Source of the DNA: Planctomycetota bacterium
GTDB lineage: Bacteria; Planctomycetota; Planctomycetia; Pirellulales; Pirellulaceae
DNA: 64,000 nt
Direction of reading: 5' to 3'
Assembly: GCA_029259935.1 (NCBI GenBank)
Contig: JAJDEH010000057.1
Span: 30,331-94,330, forward strand
In this document: in pieces, positions 8,361 through 17,901 of the stretch
Layout of the letters: the number at the start of each line of letters is the position of its first letter
Position numbering within the stretch: the first letter of the stretch is position 1
Notes under the pieces: generated by a model
The model's input: the letters and a program-made list of their open reading frames with translations, nothing else
What the model was told of the DNA's origin: nothing
Database searches by the model: none
Translations under genes and position numbers: made by a program

Positions 8361-8789
8361 TCAGTCGCCCCACGGCAATCGAGCCATGATCGCCTGTCTT
8401 GGAGACGTGTCTTCCACGTTGGTTGACGACAAGACTCGCCGAGAGATTGCCGCCACGGTGGCCATCTGCCGCGTGTTAAAGACGGCATGAATCGCGCCCG
8501 CTTCGCGCACGCGTGTTTCCAGGTGTTCGGTATCCGGTTGCCCCAACACAACACAATGTGCCTTCGGAAACGTCTGATTGACCAGCAGCAAAAATTCATA
8601 CACCCGCTCGGCGTTCTCGCTGGTCAACTCGACTCCGACCATGCTCGCGGGGCTTCGCTGCAATTCCGCCAAGCAATCGCGCCGAGTGCGGACCTCGTAA
8701 ACTCGAACATCCGCCGTTCCCAACTCGCGGCGCAGACCGACCGCCCATTTCCCTTTTTTTTCGAAGATCAAGACGCGGGTCGGGGGCAT
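8361..8789 (-). CDS. degenerate receiver-like domain protein
   Basis: The 142-residue product starts MPPTRVLIFEKKGKWAVGLR and alternates strands and helices like a CheY-type receiver, including a CVVLGQP strand and an AGAIHAVFNTRQMATVAAI end. The strand that should carry the phosphorylated Asp reads ASMVGVEL, without Asp, and the conserved acidic pair after strand 1 is also missing. If it is a receiver it is a pseudo-receiver that would act by binding, not phosphorylation. It lies 48 bp upstream of the broken mrp gene on the same strand. A distant relative may be the receiver-like protein at 59195-60151. Function unknown. Confidence 0.6.
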   Translation of the reverse strand: MPPTRVLIFEKKGKWAVGLRRELGTADVRVYEVRTRRDCLAELQRSPASMVGVELTSENAERVYEFLLLVNQTFPKAHCVVLGQPDTEHLETRVREAGAIHAVFNTRQMATVAAISRRVLSSTNVEDTSPRQAIMARLPWGD

Positions 8790-8919
8790 ACGGGAATCCG
8801 CCAGTTTGGTGTGACTCTGAAGCCATCGTAGAACCGACCAAGGGGATTGGCAACCGGAGCGATGTGGCGCGGGGACGCCACCAGTGTGAATGCCCCTTTT
8901 CTTGGAGAAACGGGAGATC

Positions 8920-9942
8920 TTATCCGTTGATTTCCCGCCAGCGGTCGATAACTTGCTGGGGCGTGGCGGTCCCCGTGGTGCCCAATTGCTGGACGGTGAT
9001 GGACGCTACCAAATTGCCCACGATAGCCGCTTGTTCGGCGCGACCGCCAGACAACAGCGCGGCAACGATGCCACTGGTGGCGCTATCTCCAGCCCCCACG
9101 ATATCGACAGGACCTTCCACTGGGCAGGGTGGTACTTCGACCGTCGTTCCGTCCGGAAAGGCGACAACCATGCCCTGCTCGCCCGCAGTACAGAAAACGG
9201 GACGCTTCGTCTTCTCCGTCAACCTTTGGGCGGCCACTTTAAAAGGTTCCGGTTGGTTTTGATCAATTCCCGCCGCATCGATGAGTTCTCGGTCGTTGCC
9301 TTTCAAGATCCCAAACGGAAAAGCGCCCAGTCGAGTGCGACTGTCGACAAAAACCAGTTTGTCGGGTTGTTGAATCGTCAGCTCGTGCAAACAGTTCCGA
9401 ACTTCGCTGCCGACCACGCCCCACTCCGCTTCGTTGACTTGATCCATCACGATCAAGCCGTCGACCTGTTCAAAAACCTGTTTCAAATTGTCACGGACCG
9501 CGCTAATTGTGGTTTCCGTCAGCGGCCCGCGAGTGCGGACATCCAAACGATTTAGCTCGACCCACTCGCCATCAGAATTTCGTTGAAGCGGCTTGGTGTA
9601 GGTTGGCGTCAGCCGGTCGCCTGTCCGCAGAATGAAGTCCCGCTGCACCGGCATACCGCTTAGCGACTGAAGCAAGTCATACCCATGGCCATCGTCTCCA
9701 ATGACCGTGACGGGAACGAGCTGGCCAACTCCCAGAGCCGCCAAATTATTCATGACGGTGCCGAGCGCGCCCGGAGAGTTGCGGACCGACTGGATTTGAT
9801 ACGCATCCAAGCCGGTCTCGATCGAAATCTCGCGGACTCCCGGTTCGATGTCGAGATAGCGGTCGAGGAACAAGTCCCCCACCAAGCCAATTTTCAGCCC
9901 GGAAAACGACGACAACATTGCCTTGAGCGACGACAGGTTCAT
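8920..9942 (-). CDS. PfkB-family carbohydrate kinase, RfaE/HldE kinase-domain type
   Basis: I start this at ATG 9942, which overlaps the upstream HAD gene stop as ATGA; the frame upstream of that is only its shadow. The 340-residue product has the ribokinase-fold start GLVGDLFLDRYLDI, the substrate loop SPGALGTVMNNLAALGV, RLTPTYTKPL and the C-terminal PfkB signature VDIVGAGDSATSGI with the catalytic Asp in GAGDS. The pattern best fits the kinase half of HldE (D-glycero-D-manno-heptose-7-phosphate 1-kinase); the nucleotidyltransferase half is absent. Tight coupling to a HAD phosphatase fits a kinase/phosphatase step of activated-sugar synthesis. The substrate is inferred only. Confidence 0.82.
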   Translation of the reverse strand: MNLSSLKAMLSSFSGLKIGLVGDLFLDRYLDIEPGVREISIETGLDAYQIQSVRNSPGALGTVMNNLAALGVGQLVPVTVIGDDGHGYDLLQSLSGMPVQRDFILRTGDRLTPTYTKPLQRNSDGEWVELNRLDVRTRGPLTETTISAVRDNLKQVFEQVDGLIVMDQVNEAEWGVVGSEVRNCLHELTIQQPDKLVFVDSRTRLGAFPFGILKGNDRELIDAAGIDQNQPEPFKVAAQRLTEKTKRPVFCTAGEQGMVVAFPDGTTVEVPPCPVEGPVDIVGAGDSATSGIVAALLSGGRAEQAAIVGNLVASITVQQLGTTGTATPQQVIDRWREING

Positions 9943-10757
9943 GGCACGCCCAGCATCGAGAGCAACGGGGCGAGTTGGCGGTAATCCGCGACGATCAAAT
10001 CCGCACCGGCTTCGATCAAGCGAGTTCGTTTCCACGGATTGACGCCCTCGCGAGTCTCTTCATTGCTGGCCACGCCGACAGCCAACCCGCCCACTTTCTT
10101 TATCTCTTCTATTTCCACATAGCCATCACCAACCCCAATGATCTCCCGGCCAGCCACGCCTGTTTCGGCAATGATCTTTTCGATGATCATCGCTTTTGAG
10201 AAATTTTGATAGTCGTCCAAGGCCCCGTACACTCGCGAGGAAAAATACTCATCAAATTGCAAGACCTTCAATTCGTCCTCGACATATTTCAAATCCGTAC
10301 CCGAGGCCAAGTAGAGGGTCAGGCCGTGGTCATGAAGGGCCTTCAGCAGCGAATCCGAACCGGGAACCGAAAACTCCTCGGCAGCAGCCGTTCCGCAACG
10401 CACGGCCGCGACACGTTCGCCCACCTCGGCCCACAGCCGATCGTGATAGCGATGTTTGTACTGCAGCGGCTCTAGCGGCTGGCCGCCCCGTTTTTCTACC
10501 TCGTCCGCCAGCCGAATCATCTGGTAGATCGTTTGCCGGCCCGTGAGCCGCACGACGAAGTCTTCCACCATTCGCCACAGTTCTTCGGATGATTCGCCCG
10601 ATTCGGTTTTCCGCAACTCTTCGACCATCATCGGAATCATCACCGCTTGCCAGTTTTGCCGCAGCAACGACAGGGTTCCATCGAAATCAAAGATCGCCGC
10701 CTGGAAGGGGCCGCGGGGATAGCTTTCGTTGACGATTTCGACGGACGAGTGAGTCAT
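9939..10757 (-). CDS. HAD-superfamily hydrolase (sugar phosphatase-like)
   Basis: The 272-residue protein carries the four HAD motifs: FDFDGTLSLL near residue 24 (nucleophile and acid Asp), TLYLASGTD (motif II), the Lys of NFSKAMIIEKII (motif III) and IGVGDGYVEIEEI (motif IV). A helical cap lies between motifs I and II. It belongs to the phosphoglycolate-phosphatase-like group and is larger than GmhB of the heptose pathway. Its stop overlaps the start of the RfaE-like kinase by the ATGA arrangement, so the two are almost certainly translated together. Substrate unknown; a phosphosugar made or used by the kinase is the simplest inference. Confidence 0.82.
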   Translation of the reverse strand: MTHSSVEIVNESYPRGPFQAAIFDFDGTLSLLRQNWQAVMIPMMVEELRKTESGESSEELWRMVEDFVVRLTGRQTIYQMIRLADEVEKRGGQPLEPLQYKHRYHDRLWAEVGERVAAVRCGTAAAEEFSVPGSDSLLKALHDHGLTLYLASGTDLKYVEDELKVLQFDEYFSSRVYGALDDYQNFSKAMIIEKIIAETGVAGREIIGVGDGYVEIEEIKKVGGLAVGVASNEETREGVNPWKRTRLIEAGADLIVADYRQLAPLLSMLGVP

Positions 10758-10847
10758 GGCTGGAACGGACAGTGGGAATGGAACGAAGTGGCCGTGTTGA
10801 CGATGGTACTCGACAGACTAGCCGCCGCAAGATGAGCGACGGGACGT

Positions 10848-12641
10848 CTACTTGGGCACATCTTTCTCCACCTTCGCGTCGTCATCGGGGATAATCGGCT
10901 TGGAGGCGTTCATTCCCAAGGCGGCCAGCCCGGCGATCCCGAACGCCCCCGCACAGGTCATGAAGGCCGCGTTCCAGTTTTGCGTCGGCCCTTCACCCAC
11001 GATGTAGATCAGGACCGGAGTCGCGACCGCCGCGCCCAGGTTGCCCCACATGTTCCCCCATCCCAAAACCGACGCCGTGTATTTTCCGCCGACATCTTGC
11101 ATGAAGGCCCACATGGCACCGGTGCCCATGTCGGTGGAAAACGCGACGATGGAAAACGCGAAAACGGCCAGATAAGGGGAAGGTTCAAACAGGCAGGCAA
11201 TGTAGGCCCCCATCGCGAGGAAACGCGTCAGCGCAATGGGCAGTGAACGGCCCCAACGCACTCCGACCAGCCGCGTCAAGACGTCCGTCACAAGGCCGCC
11301 GGCGAGCATTCCCGCCCAACCCACGAACAGCGGAATGGATGCCAGCACTCCGCGTTCTTCGATCGGCACCTGGTGCACGGTTTCCAAATAACGGGGTAAC
11401 CACGTTACCAAGAAGATCCAACCGACGTTGGTACACCACTGGACGAGGCAATTCATCCACATGCTGAAGCTGGTTACCAACTTGTCGAGCGGCACCACGC
11501 CCACCTTGCCGTCTACCCGGGGTGCATTCTTCGGCCGTCCTGCCGCGATGAGATCTTGCTCGGCCTGATTGCAGCTTGGATGGTCGACCGGCTTGTCCCG
11601 CGAAACGAACCAAAACAGTTGGGCGACCACGATCCCCACCAAGCCATAAGCCATCATCACATAGCGCCATCCCGCGCCGTAGACCTTCTTGATCGACTCG
11701 GGATAGGCCGCTTCCAAAATGAGCCGGTTGAGCCGTTCGATTTCGGCTTTCTTCAGGCGGTTCCGTTTGCCCTTGAGATACTTCTTGGCTTCCAAGGACA
11801 GAGGCAGCTTGGCGACCTGATCATTGGAGAACAGCTCCCTTCGACTCAGCATCTTACTCAGATCAGCGGCCAGTTGGGTGGCTTCCTTGGCGGACAATTT
11901 CGGCGCGGGAGGATCACCCTTGCGATCCTTGTTCTCGTCTCTTCGCGTCTTAACCTTCTTGTACCAGTCAAGAAATTTTTGCGATTGGTCTTGGACAACT
12001 TGTTGGCTTGGCGAAGAAAGCCCGGCGGTGACCCGGTTGCCGATTGACTTGATCGCTTGATCCTTCGGCTTGTCGACGCGCCCCTGTGTCAGTTCATAAC
12101 TAAGCCGCGGTGCATTCAGCAGATCCGTGTCCGTGATCAGCGACGACGTCGACGTGGGGACGAACTGCACGATCAGGAACGCCGTTAGTATGGGGGCCAA
12201 GAATCCGCCGATACGGCCTCCGAAGGCAATGACGCTGCTGGCAAGTCCGCGGCCCGAAATCGGTATCCATTTGCTAACTAGATTCGCGCCGGTGGGGTAC
12301 GCGCCCGCTTGGCCGAATCCGAAGCCGAGCCGCAAGGCCAACAGCGCGGCAAACACCCCCGCCAGTCCGGTCAAGCCGGTGAACAGCGACCACAACAAGA
12401 TGTACAACGTCAGCATCAGGCGAGCGCCAAAGCGATCCGTCAACCAACCGGCGGGCACTTGGCCCAGCGCGTAAGTCCAAAAGAAAGCGCTGAGCATCCA
12501 GCCGACCTGCCAATTGGTCAGTCCTAAATCTTCCTTGATGTAGATTTCGGCAAACGAGATGCAGAAGCGGTCCAAGTAGAGCAATACCGACATCAACGCG
12601 GCGACGACAACCACTCGAAAACGCACATACGAAGGATTCAC
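10848..12641 (-). CDS. MFS transporter (ACS/sugar-acid type) with a large TM5-TM6 loop
   Basis: The 597-residue protein shows the twelve-helix major-facilitator layout with the start DRFCISFAEIYIKEDLGL, the motif-A loop GWLTDRFGARLM and FGFGQAGAYPTGANLVSKW, as in the anion:cation symporter group that takes up hexuronates and similar sugar acids. Between helix 5 (GGFLAPILTAFLI) and helix 6 (WRYVMMAYGLVGI) there are about 160 charged residues (about 162-323) where ACS members have a short periplasmic loop. The enolase-superfamily gene lies 69 bp upstream on the same strand, so uptake and dehydration of a sugar acid is a sensible joint role. The substrate is not visible in the sequence. Confidence 0.85.
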   Translation of the reverse strand: MNPSYVRFRVVVVAALMSVLLYLDRFCISFAEIYIKEDLGLTNWQVGWMLSAFFWTYALGQVPAGWLTDRFGARLMLTLYILLWSLFTGLTGLAGVFAALLALRLGFGFGQAGAYPTGANLVSKWIPISGRGLASSVIAFGGRIGGFLAPILTAFLIVQFVPTSTSSLITDTDLLNAPRLSYELTQGRVDKPKDQAIKSIGNRVTAGLSSPSQQVVQDQSQKFLDWYKKVKTRRDENKDRKGDPPAPKLSAKEATQLAADLSKMLSRRELFSNDQVAKLPLSLEAKKYLKGKRNRLKKAEIERLNRLILEAAYPESIKKVYGAGWRYVMMAYGLVGIVVAQLFWFVSRDKPVDHPSCNQAEQDLIAAGRPKNAPRVDGKVGVVPLDKLVTSFSMWMNCLVQWCTNVGWIFLVTWLPRYLETVHQVPIEERGVLASIPLFVGWAGMLAGGLVTDVLTRLVGVRWGRSLPIALTRFLAMGAYIACLFEPSPYLAVFAFSIVAFSTDMGTGAMWAFMQDVGGKYTASVLGWGNMWGNLGAAVATPVLIYIVGEGPTQNWNAAFMTCAGAFGIAGLAALGMNASKPIIPDDDAKVEKDVPK

Positions 12642-12710
12642 GACAATACCGCCACGGGAAGAAGACGAGGAGGGAAGGGGACGAAGATAGTTTACTGACT
12701 GGCGCTGGGA

Positions 12711-13829
12711 TTAAGCCGCCGAAAACCGACGCAGAGCGTCACGGTCTAGTTCCACGCCCAACCCTGGGCGGTCGGAAATGGTGAGCAATCCCTCGGCGTC
12801 AAGCTGAAACGGTTCGGTAATGATCTCCTCGATGTAGGGGGCCGGCGTTAGATATTCGACGTAGTGGGCGACGGGAATTGCCGCGGCCAGATGCAGATCG
12901 GCCGCCACACCGATCGCCGTATTCCAACCGTGGCTCACGAAGCTAATATTGTGATCGTAGGCCGACCAAGCGATGCGGCGCGCTTCGGTAAGGCCGCCGC
13001 ACTTCGTGGCATCGGGCTGGACGATATCCAGCGCGCCTCGTTCGATCCAGGGCTGAAACGCCTGACGCCGGGTCAGCACTTCACCCCCAGAGATCGGCAC
13101 GGGCGAATGTTCGCGTAATTTAATGAAGCCTTCGATGTCGTCCGGCGGCAGCGCTTCTTCAAACCAACCGACATCGTAATCGGCCAGCATCTTCGACGTG
13201 TTCAGCGCCCACTTGTACCCATGCGGCCAGAACTGCTCGCTGCCTCCCGCGTCGATCAGCAAATCAACGCCGTCGCCCACGGTCTCCCGCGCGGTCCGCA
13301 CCAACAGTTCGTCAAACTTGCCGTCGCGCCGTCCGAACGGCCGCCAGCCTAGCTTGATTGCGCGAAAGCCCCGCTGGACGGTCGCCGCCAGTCGCTCGGC
13401 AAGTGGTCCGGGTTCGTCAAACAACAGCGAGCCGTAAGGTTTAATCTTGTGACGATAGTAACCGCCCAACAAACGGGCCACGGGTTGCCCGGTCGCCTTG
13501 CCCAGCAAATCCCACAGCGCGATATCAATCCCCGAGATCACATGTTCCAGCGATCCGCCGCGGCCTTGCCAAAAACAGCTCTGTCTTAGTTTCTCGCTGA
13601 CGCGTTCGGGCTCGATGGCCGATTCGTTTTCCCACAGCGGGCGCATCGTTTCGATTCCAGCCCGCACCAAGGCCGAATTCGTAAACACGCTGCCGATCCC
13701 CGTGAGGTCTTCATCGGTGATCACTTCAACGATCGCATGCAGGTCGTCTTCCGGTTCGTGCCCCTCGGGCCAGCCGCCATCGGGAGTGCCTCCCAGCAAA
13801 GGGTGCACCTGAATGTCTCTGATTCGCAT
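12711..13829 (-). CDS. enolase-superfamily sugar-acid dehydratase (mandelate racemase type)
   Basis: This 372-residue protein has the capping domain followed by the TIM barrel of the mandelate racemase/muconate lactonizing group. Metal-ligand blocks are visible: LLIDAGG, GWFEEALPP and ISGGEVL. The KLGW strand gives the Lys on one face and SHGWNT the His on the other. The pattern suggests an acid-sugar dehydratase such as those for rhamnonate or galactonate, but I cannot choose. The start at ATG 13829 (MRIRDIQVHPLLGG) fits the family. It is immediately upstream of the ACS-type transporter and probably in the same operon. Confidence 0.85.
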   Translation of the reverse strand: MRIRDIQVHPLLGGTPDGGWPEGHEPEDDLHAIVEVITDEDLTGIGSVFTNSALVRAGIETMRPLWENESAIEPERVSEKLRQSCFWQGRGGSLEHVISGIDIALWDLLGKATGQPVARLLGGYYRHKIKPYGSLLFDEPGPLAERLAATVQRGFRAIKLGWRPFGRRDGKFDELLVRTARETVGDGVDLLIDAGGSEQFWPHGYKWALNTSKMLADYDVGWFEEALPPDDIEGFIKLREHSPVPISGGEVLTRRQAFQPWIERGALDIVQPDATKCGGLTEARRIAWSAYDHNISFVSHGWNTAIGVAADLHLAAAIPVAHYVEYLTPAPYIEEIITEPFQLDAEGLLTISDRPGLGVELDRDALRRFSAA

Positions 13830-13878
13830 GGGCCATTCCGAGTTGGAGGGGAGATTGCCGGAATTGAGGCGGGGCCGA

Positions 13879-16575
13879 TCAAGGGCTTGGCTGAAACCGT
13901 TTAACTTGCTTTTGGAAATGTTCGTCCTTCGGTTTCATTTCCAGACACTCACGGGCAAGCTTCAAAGCCAGTTTGCGGTCGCCGCGGCGGAAATGTACTT
14001 CCGCCAGGGTGTCGATATAGGCCGCATTCTTGGGAACCAGCTCGACCGCCAGATTGGCGCGGCGCAGGGCCTTGTCCAAGTCTTTGTCATTCAAAGCCGC
14101 CAGCCAAGCCGCGTTGTTCAAGTGCAGCGGACTTCGCGGATAGTCGTTCAGCACAACGTCCAACCGCTTGGCGACTTTGTCGTAGACTTGATTGGCCAAG
14201 TCGTTCCAACCCGCCTCCCGCAAGTCCTTGGTGAGATCCTCGCCAAACTCGACATCGCCCGGCAGCGCCGCCAGGCTCAGCCAGATTTCACGCTCGGCGG
14301 CGGTCTGATCGCCGGCGGCAATGAACCCGCGCGCGTGAGATTTGTGAATGAGATGCGGCAGCTTCAAATAACCTTCGGGTTGAATGAAAGCACTGCTGGT
14401 CTTGAGAATACTTAGCAGCAGCTTTTCCCAATGGTCGGCGGCCAACGCTGGCTTTTCCTTGTTGATCAAATTTCCGATTTGCTGATGGGCGTGGCTGGCG
14501 TCGTAGCTGCCCGGCTCGCCCGTCCGCGCCAGCAACTCGAACTCGGCCAGCGCTTCGTCCCGCAAATCGTGGTCTCTTAGCGCACCGCCCAGTTCCCGGC
14601 GCATCAAGCCGGCAAAGGGCAGCAGGCGAGCCAAGTCGATTCGGCGTTGCCCCTCGCTTACGTTTTTCTCCGCCTTTTTCAGGGCGTGGCCGCTGAGATA
14701 AAGACCGACCGTGTTGCGCGGATAGTTGGTGTCGTTCTTCCAAGCGGTGTGGTAGTGCTCGGCGGCTTCCTGCCACTTTTCTTTCTCGGCCGATAAGTCG
14801 CCCAGTTGCATGCTGGCCTCGGCGTGTTTCTTGTCGGCGGCATTTCGCAGCAGTTCGTCCGCGTAGTCGCCGTCCAAATCGCGGCACACCTCGGCAAGGA
14901 AATAAAACTGCTGTCCTTGCAACTCCACCGCCACGGCTTTGACGCCGGACTCTATGTCCTTGACCCACTGCAACGGCTCGTCGAGCGGTTCATCGTAGAT
15001 CGACGGATAAAACAGGCGATGGATTTTCTTGAGCGTCTGCGCGCCTGACTCGGCGGCATGGTTCGCACGAAAATAGGTCCAACACATTTGGGCCAAGGTG
15101 TAGTCATCTGGGAACAGCGAGCGGAGAAAATACGGTCGATTGTGCCTGCTAATGACGTTCGCGGCGTGCTCGAACGCCTCGTCCCGCATGCCGAGGCGGT
15201 ATTCGGCCTGAGCGACGACACCCAACTGGCTGGCGTTCTTTTCATTATCCAGCTTGGCGGCCAGCAGGCTAAATCCCTGCTTGGCTTGATCCTTCAACCC
15301 AACGCGATGCAACAATCGGGCGACTTCCACGGCCAGCGGAACGAGCCGGTTGCGTTTGTCGGACTCGGTTCCAATTTTGGCCACCGTCTCTTTGAACCAC
15401 GCTTCGACCGTGGAAAAGTCTTCCAATTCGATCAGCTTCAAGGCTTCTCGATATCGGTGCTGTTCGCACAACAATTGGAAGGCGCTCCCCGGTCGAAACT
15501 CGCCCAGCAACTGTATGGCGTCGTCAAGCTGGCGGTTCGCAAACAGCGCTTCGACACAATACCAGGCGACATCCTCTTCTTCGTGCAGCAACGATAGCTT
15601 GCCAGCCGCCTTCAACGCGCCGATCGCCTTGGCGAATCTGGCTTCGTCCCCCGACAAGCGAATGCTCGCCGCCAGGAAACCAAGTTGCTCGATATCTTGG
15701 GAGGTTATGGGACTACCTTCATCCGCCTTTTTCTCATCATCCTTGGGCTTGGGAGCATCACCCGCCGGCATCGGGGCATCGGGAAACTTGGGAATTTCGC
15801 TCAACCGTGCCAAGGCACGCCAATCGCCCATTTCGTAAAGGATCTCTTGATCCAAGTCGACTGCCCGTGCTGGCTCAAGCGCGCCACCCAAGTCACCTTT
15901 GGCACGCAGCAAGTACACCAAAAAACGCTGCTGCGTCGCGTCCGGCGCGGCGGCAATGCTGGCCCGCACTTGTTCGATCTTCTCTTCGAGCTTGCCCGTT
16001 AGCAGCAGATAAGTCGCGAAGTGGCGCATGGCCGTCGGTTCGATCGCTGCCAGTTCCAGCAACTCTTCGGCCTTCTTCGTATCACCTTGGACGATGAGCG
16101 TCGGGACAATTTTTTCGACATCCCGAAGATATTGCTGAGTCAGTGTGTTCCGCAATTCTTCAGGCAGATCGGTCTGCAGTAGTTTCAGCAGCGTTCGAAT
16201 GTGGCCCTTGCTTCGCAACTGCTCCAACGCGACGCGTTTCCCTTTTTCGTCCCCGTCGCGGAATCGCAGGATGATGGCCGCCAAATCGGTGGGCGTATCG
16301 GGATAGATCCCGTATTCAAATTTTCGCAGGACTTCCTTGGCTCGGAAGGCGGCCTCACGATCATCGCTTTTGGCCGCCAGACGCAGCGCCCCTTCGGCCG
16401 CGCGGCCGGCCTTCCACAGCAACTCGCTGGCTTTCATTCGCACTGAAAACCGGGAATCCCCTAGTTCTCGGATAGCCTGCTGGATTTCTGGCGGGGAGGG
16501 GCGAATATCAACCTGGCCCGCTTGTCCCAGCAGACTCGCCTGAGTCAGCAAGACGATCGCGACTTGTGTGAGCAT
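13879..16575 (-). CDS. exported TPR-repeat protein
   Basis: The chosen start (ATG 16575, MLTQVAIVLLTQASLLGQ) gives a signal peptide and follows AGGGAAGGG; an ATG 30 bases upstream (MRQLAGKGSF) is also possible. About 898 residues follow. The first 100 resemble a HEAT/PBS-lyase-like block (LGDSRFSVRMKASELLWKAG). The rest is helical repeat of TPR type, such as PRNTVGLYLSGHALKKAEKN and, near the end, LDKALRRANLAVELVPKN and IDTLAEVHFRRGDRKLAL. It probably scaffolds protein contacts in the periplasm. Its partners are unknown, and its gene ends 49 bp upstream of the dehydratase gene on the same strand. Confidence 0.75.
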   Translation of the reverse strand: MLTQVAIVLLTQASLLGQAGQVDIRPSPPEIQQAIRELGDSRFSVRMKASELLWKAGRAAEGALRLAAKSDDREAAFRAKEVLRKFEYGIYPDTPTDLAAIILRFRDGDEKGKRVALEQLRSKGHIRTLLKLLQTDLPEELRNTLTQQYLRDVEKIVPTLIVQGDTKKAEELLELAAIEPTAMRHFATYLLLTGKLEEKIEQVRASIAAAPDATQQRFLVYLLRAKGDLGGALEPARAVDLDQEILYEMGDWRALARLSEIPKFPDAPMPAGDAPKPKDDEKKADEGSPITSQDIEQLGFLAASIRLSGDEARFAKAIGALKAAGKLSLLHEEEDVAWYCVEALFANRQLDDAIQLLGEFRPGSAFQLLCEQHRYREALKLIELEDFSTVEAWFKETVAKIGTESDKRNRLVPLAVEVARLLHRVGLKDQAKQGFSLLAAKLDNEKNASQLGVVAQAEYRLGMRDEAFEHAANVISRHNRPYFLRSLFPDDYTLAQMCWTYFRANHAAESGAQTLKKIHRLFYPSIYDEPLDEPLQWVKDIESGVKAVAVELQGQQFYFLAEVCRDLDGDYADELLRNAADKKHAEASMQLGDLSAEKEKWQEAAEHYHTAWKNDTNYPRNTVGLYLSGHALKKAEKNVSEGQRRIDLARLLPFAGLMRRELGGALRDHDLRDEALAEFELLARTGEPGSYDASHAHQQIGNLINKEKPALAADHWEKLLLSILKTSSAFIQPEGYLKLPHLIHKSHARGFIAAGDQTAAEREIWLSLAALPGDVEFGEDLTKDLREAGWNDLANQVYDKVAKRLDVVLNDYPRSPLHLNNAAWLAALNDKDLDKALRRANLAVELVPKNAAYIDTLAEVHFRRGDRKLALKLARECLEMKPKDEHFQKQVKRFQPSP

Positions 16576-16848
16576 GAATGAGCCCTTCCCTGCAAGTTGG
16601 CGCATAAAGATGGCTGGCAATAAACCACCCTATAAGTGTATTCGTCTTGGACGACGGAACCAAGCGCCAAGAGTACTGTTAGGGGGTGGCAGGGCGATTT
16701 CAGGCAAATTACCATGAAGGTACTCAGCATCCACCCTACCTACCCAATCCGTCAACTCTCGCCGCCTTTCCGTCGCCACTCTTCCACGGCGACCGAGATC
16801 CAAAGAGGGTTCCGACTCAAGATTCCATTGAAGCCGCAGGAGTTACCG

Positions 16849-17778
16849 ATGACCAGTTTTGCGAAAGCCATCCGTCCGGCATCTATTGCAAGCGTCATGC
16901 TGCTGGGAAGCCTCGTCCAAGCGGAAGGAATTTTCCCGGATAAGGCCCTCGAAAAAGCCGTGCGGCAATACGTCTTTGAAAAACGCAACAACGAAGAACC
17001 GCTAACGGAAAAAGACGTCGAAAATATTTCAACGATCATCTTCAAAGGCCACACCTACACGCTGGACGGCAAGAAAGTGCAGCGTGAGCAAAAGATCAAG
17101 GATTTGACCGGCCTCGAAAAGTGCCGCAGCTTGCGGCAGCTTGATCTGGCCGACCATGAGATTTCCAACTTGTCGCCCATCGCGGGCCTGGAACTGCTGC
17201 AATATCTGGATGTGGCGAACAATCGCGTTCAAGACATCAAGCCGATCGCGGGCCTCGAGAAATTGCAATATCTGAATCTGGAACACAACCAAATCGAAAA
17301 CATCGGCCCCCTGGCGGGACTGAAAAACATGCGGTCGTTATATCTGACGAAAAACAAGATCAAGGACATCGCGTCCCTGGCGAGCATGACCAAAGCCTGG
17401 TCGCTGTATTTGGGCGGCAACCAGATTTCCAACATTGGCCCCGTCGCCAACTTGAAGTTCTTGGACACAATTGATCTGGGCGGCAATGGGTTGTCGGACA
17501 TTTCCGCGCTGGCTGGACTCAAGCCGGCCAAGCACCTGTTTCTTGACGACAACAAGATCGCGGACATCAGCGTCTTGGTGGCGATGGCCAAGAAAGACCT
17601 CGCCGACCCAACGCAGACGAGCTTCGCTCCGTTTTGGAATGTTTACCTAAAGGGCAACCCGCTCAGTGAGGATGCCCGCGCGAAACAACTGCCCGAGTTG
17701 AGAAAACTCAGCCTTGACGACAGGCGGCCGCCGGAAAAGAAACGAGTTCGTTTCTCGCGCGGAAGATTCGACAAGTAG
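16849..17778 (+). CDS. secreted leucine-rich-repeat protein (internalin-like)
   Basis: ATG 16849 follows AGGAG by seven bases and gives a signal peptide (MTSFAKAIRPASIASVMLLG); the frame is open upstream but without a better start. The 309-residue protein begins with a cap (FPDKALEKAVRQYV, TEKDVENI) and then has at least seven 22-residue repeats of the LxxLxxLxLxxNxIxDIxPLAGL type, for example LQYLDVANNRVQDIKPIAGL. This is the SDS22/internalin class. The C-terminal tail is basic (KKRVRFSRGRFDK). Such proteins bind other proteins at the cell surface or outside; no partner is evident. It is divergent from the TPR gene. Confidence 0.85.
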   Translation: MTSFAKAIRPASIASVMLLGSLVQAEGIFPDKALEKAVRQYVFEKRNNEEPLTEKDVENISTIIFKGHTYTLDGKKVQREQKIKDLTGLEKCRSLRQLDLADHEISNLSPIAGLELLQYLDVANNRVQDIKPIAGLEKLQYLNLEHNQIENIGPLAGLKNMRSLYLTKNKIKDIASLASMTKAWSLYLGGNQISNIGPVANLKFLDTIDLGGNGLSDISALAGLKPAKHLFLDDNKIADISVLVAMAKKDLADPTQTSFAPFWNVYLKGNPLSEDARAKQLPELRKLSLDDRRPPEKKRVRFSRGRFDK

Positions 17779-17901
17779 AGTCCGATCGCCCATTCATGCT
17801 GAGTACGTTTTCGCGTAGGCGGCACGGTTTTCTTCTGGGGATTTCCCCTTGCCACGAGGGAACCTCGCGCTGAGTTGATTAGCAACCGCTACCGGACCAA
17901 G

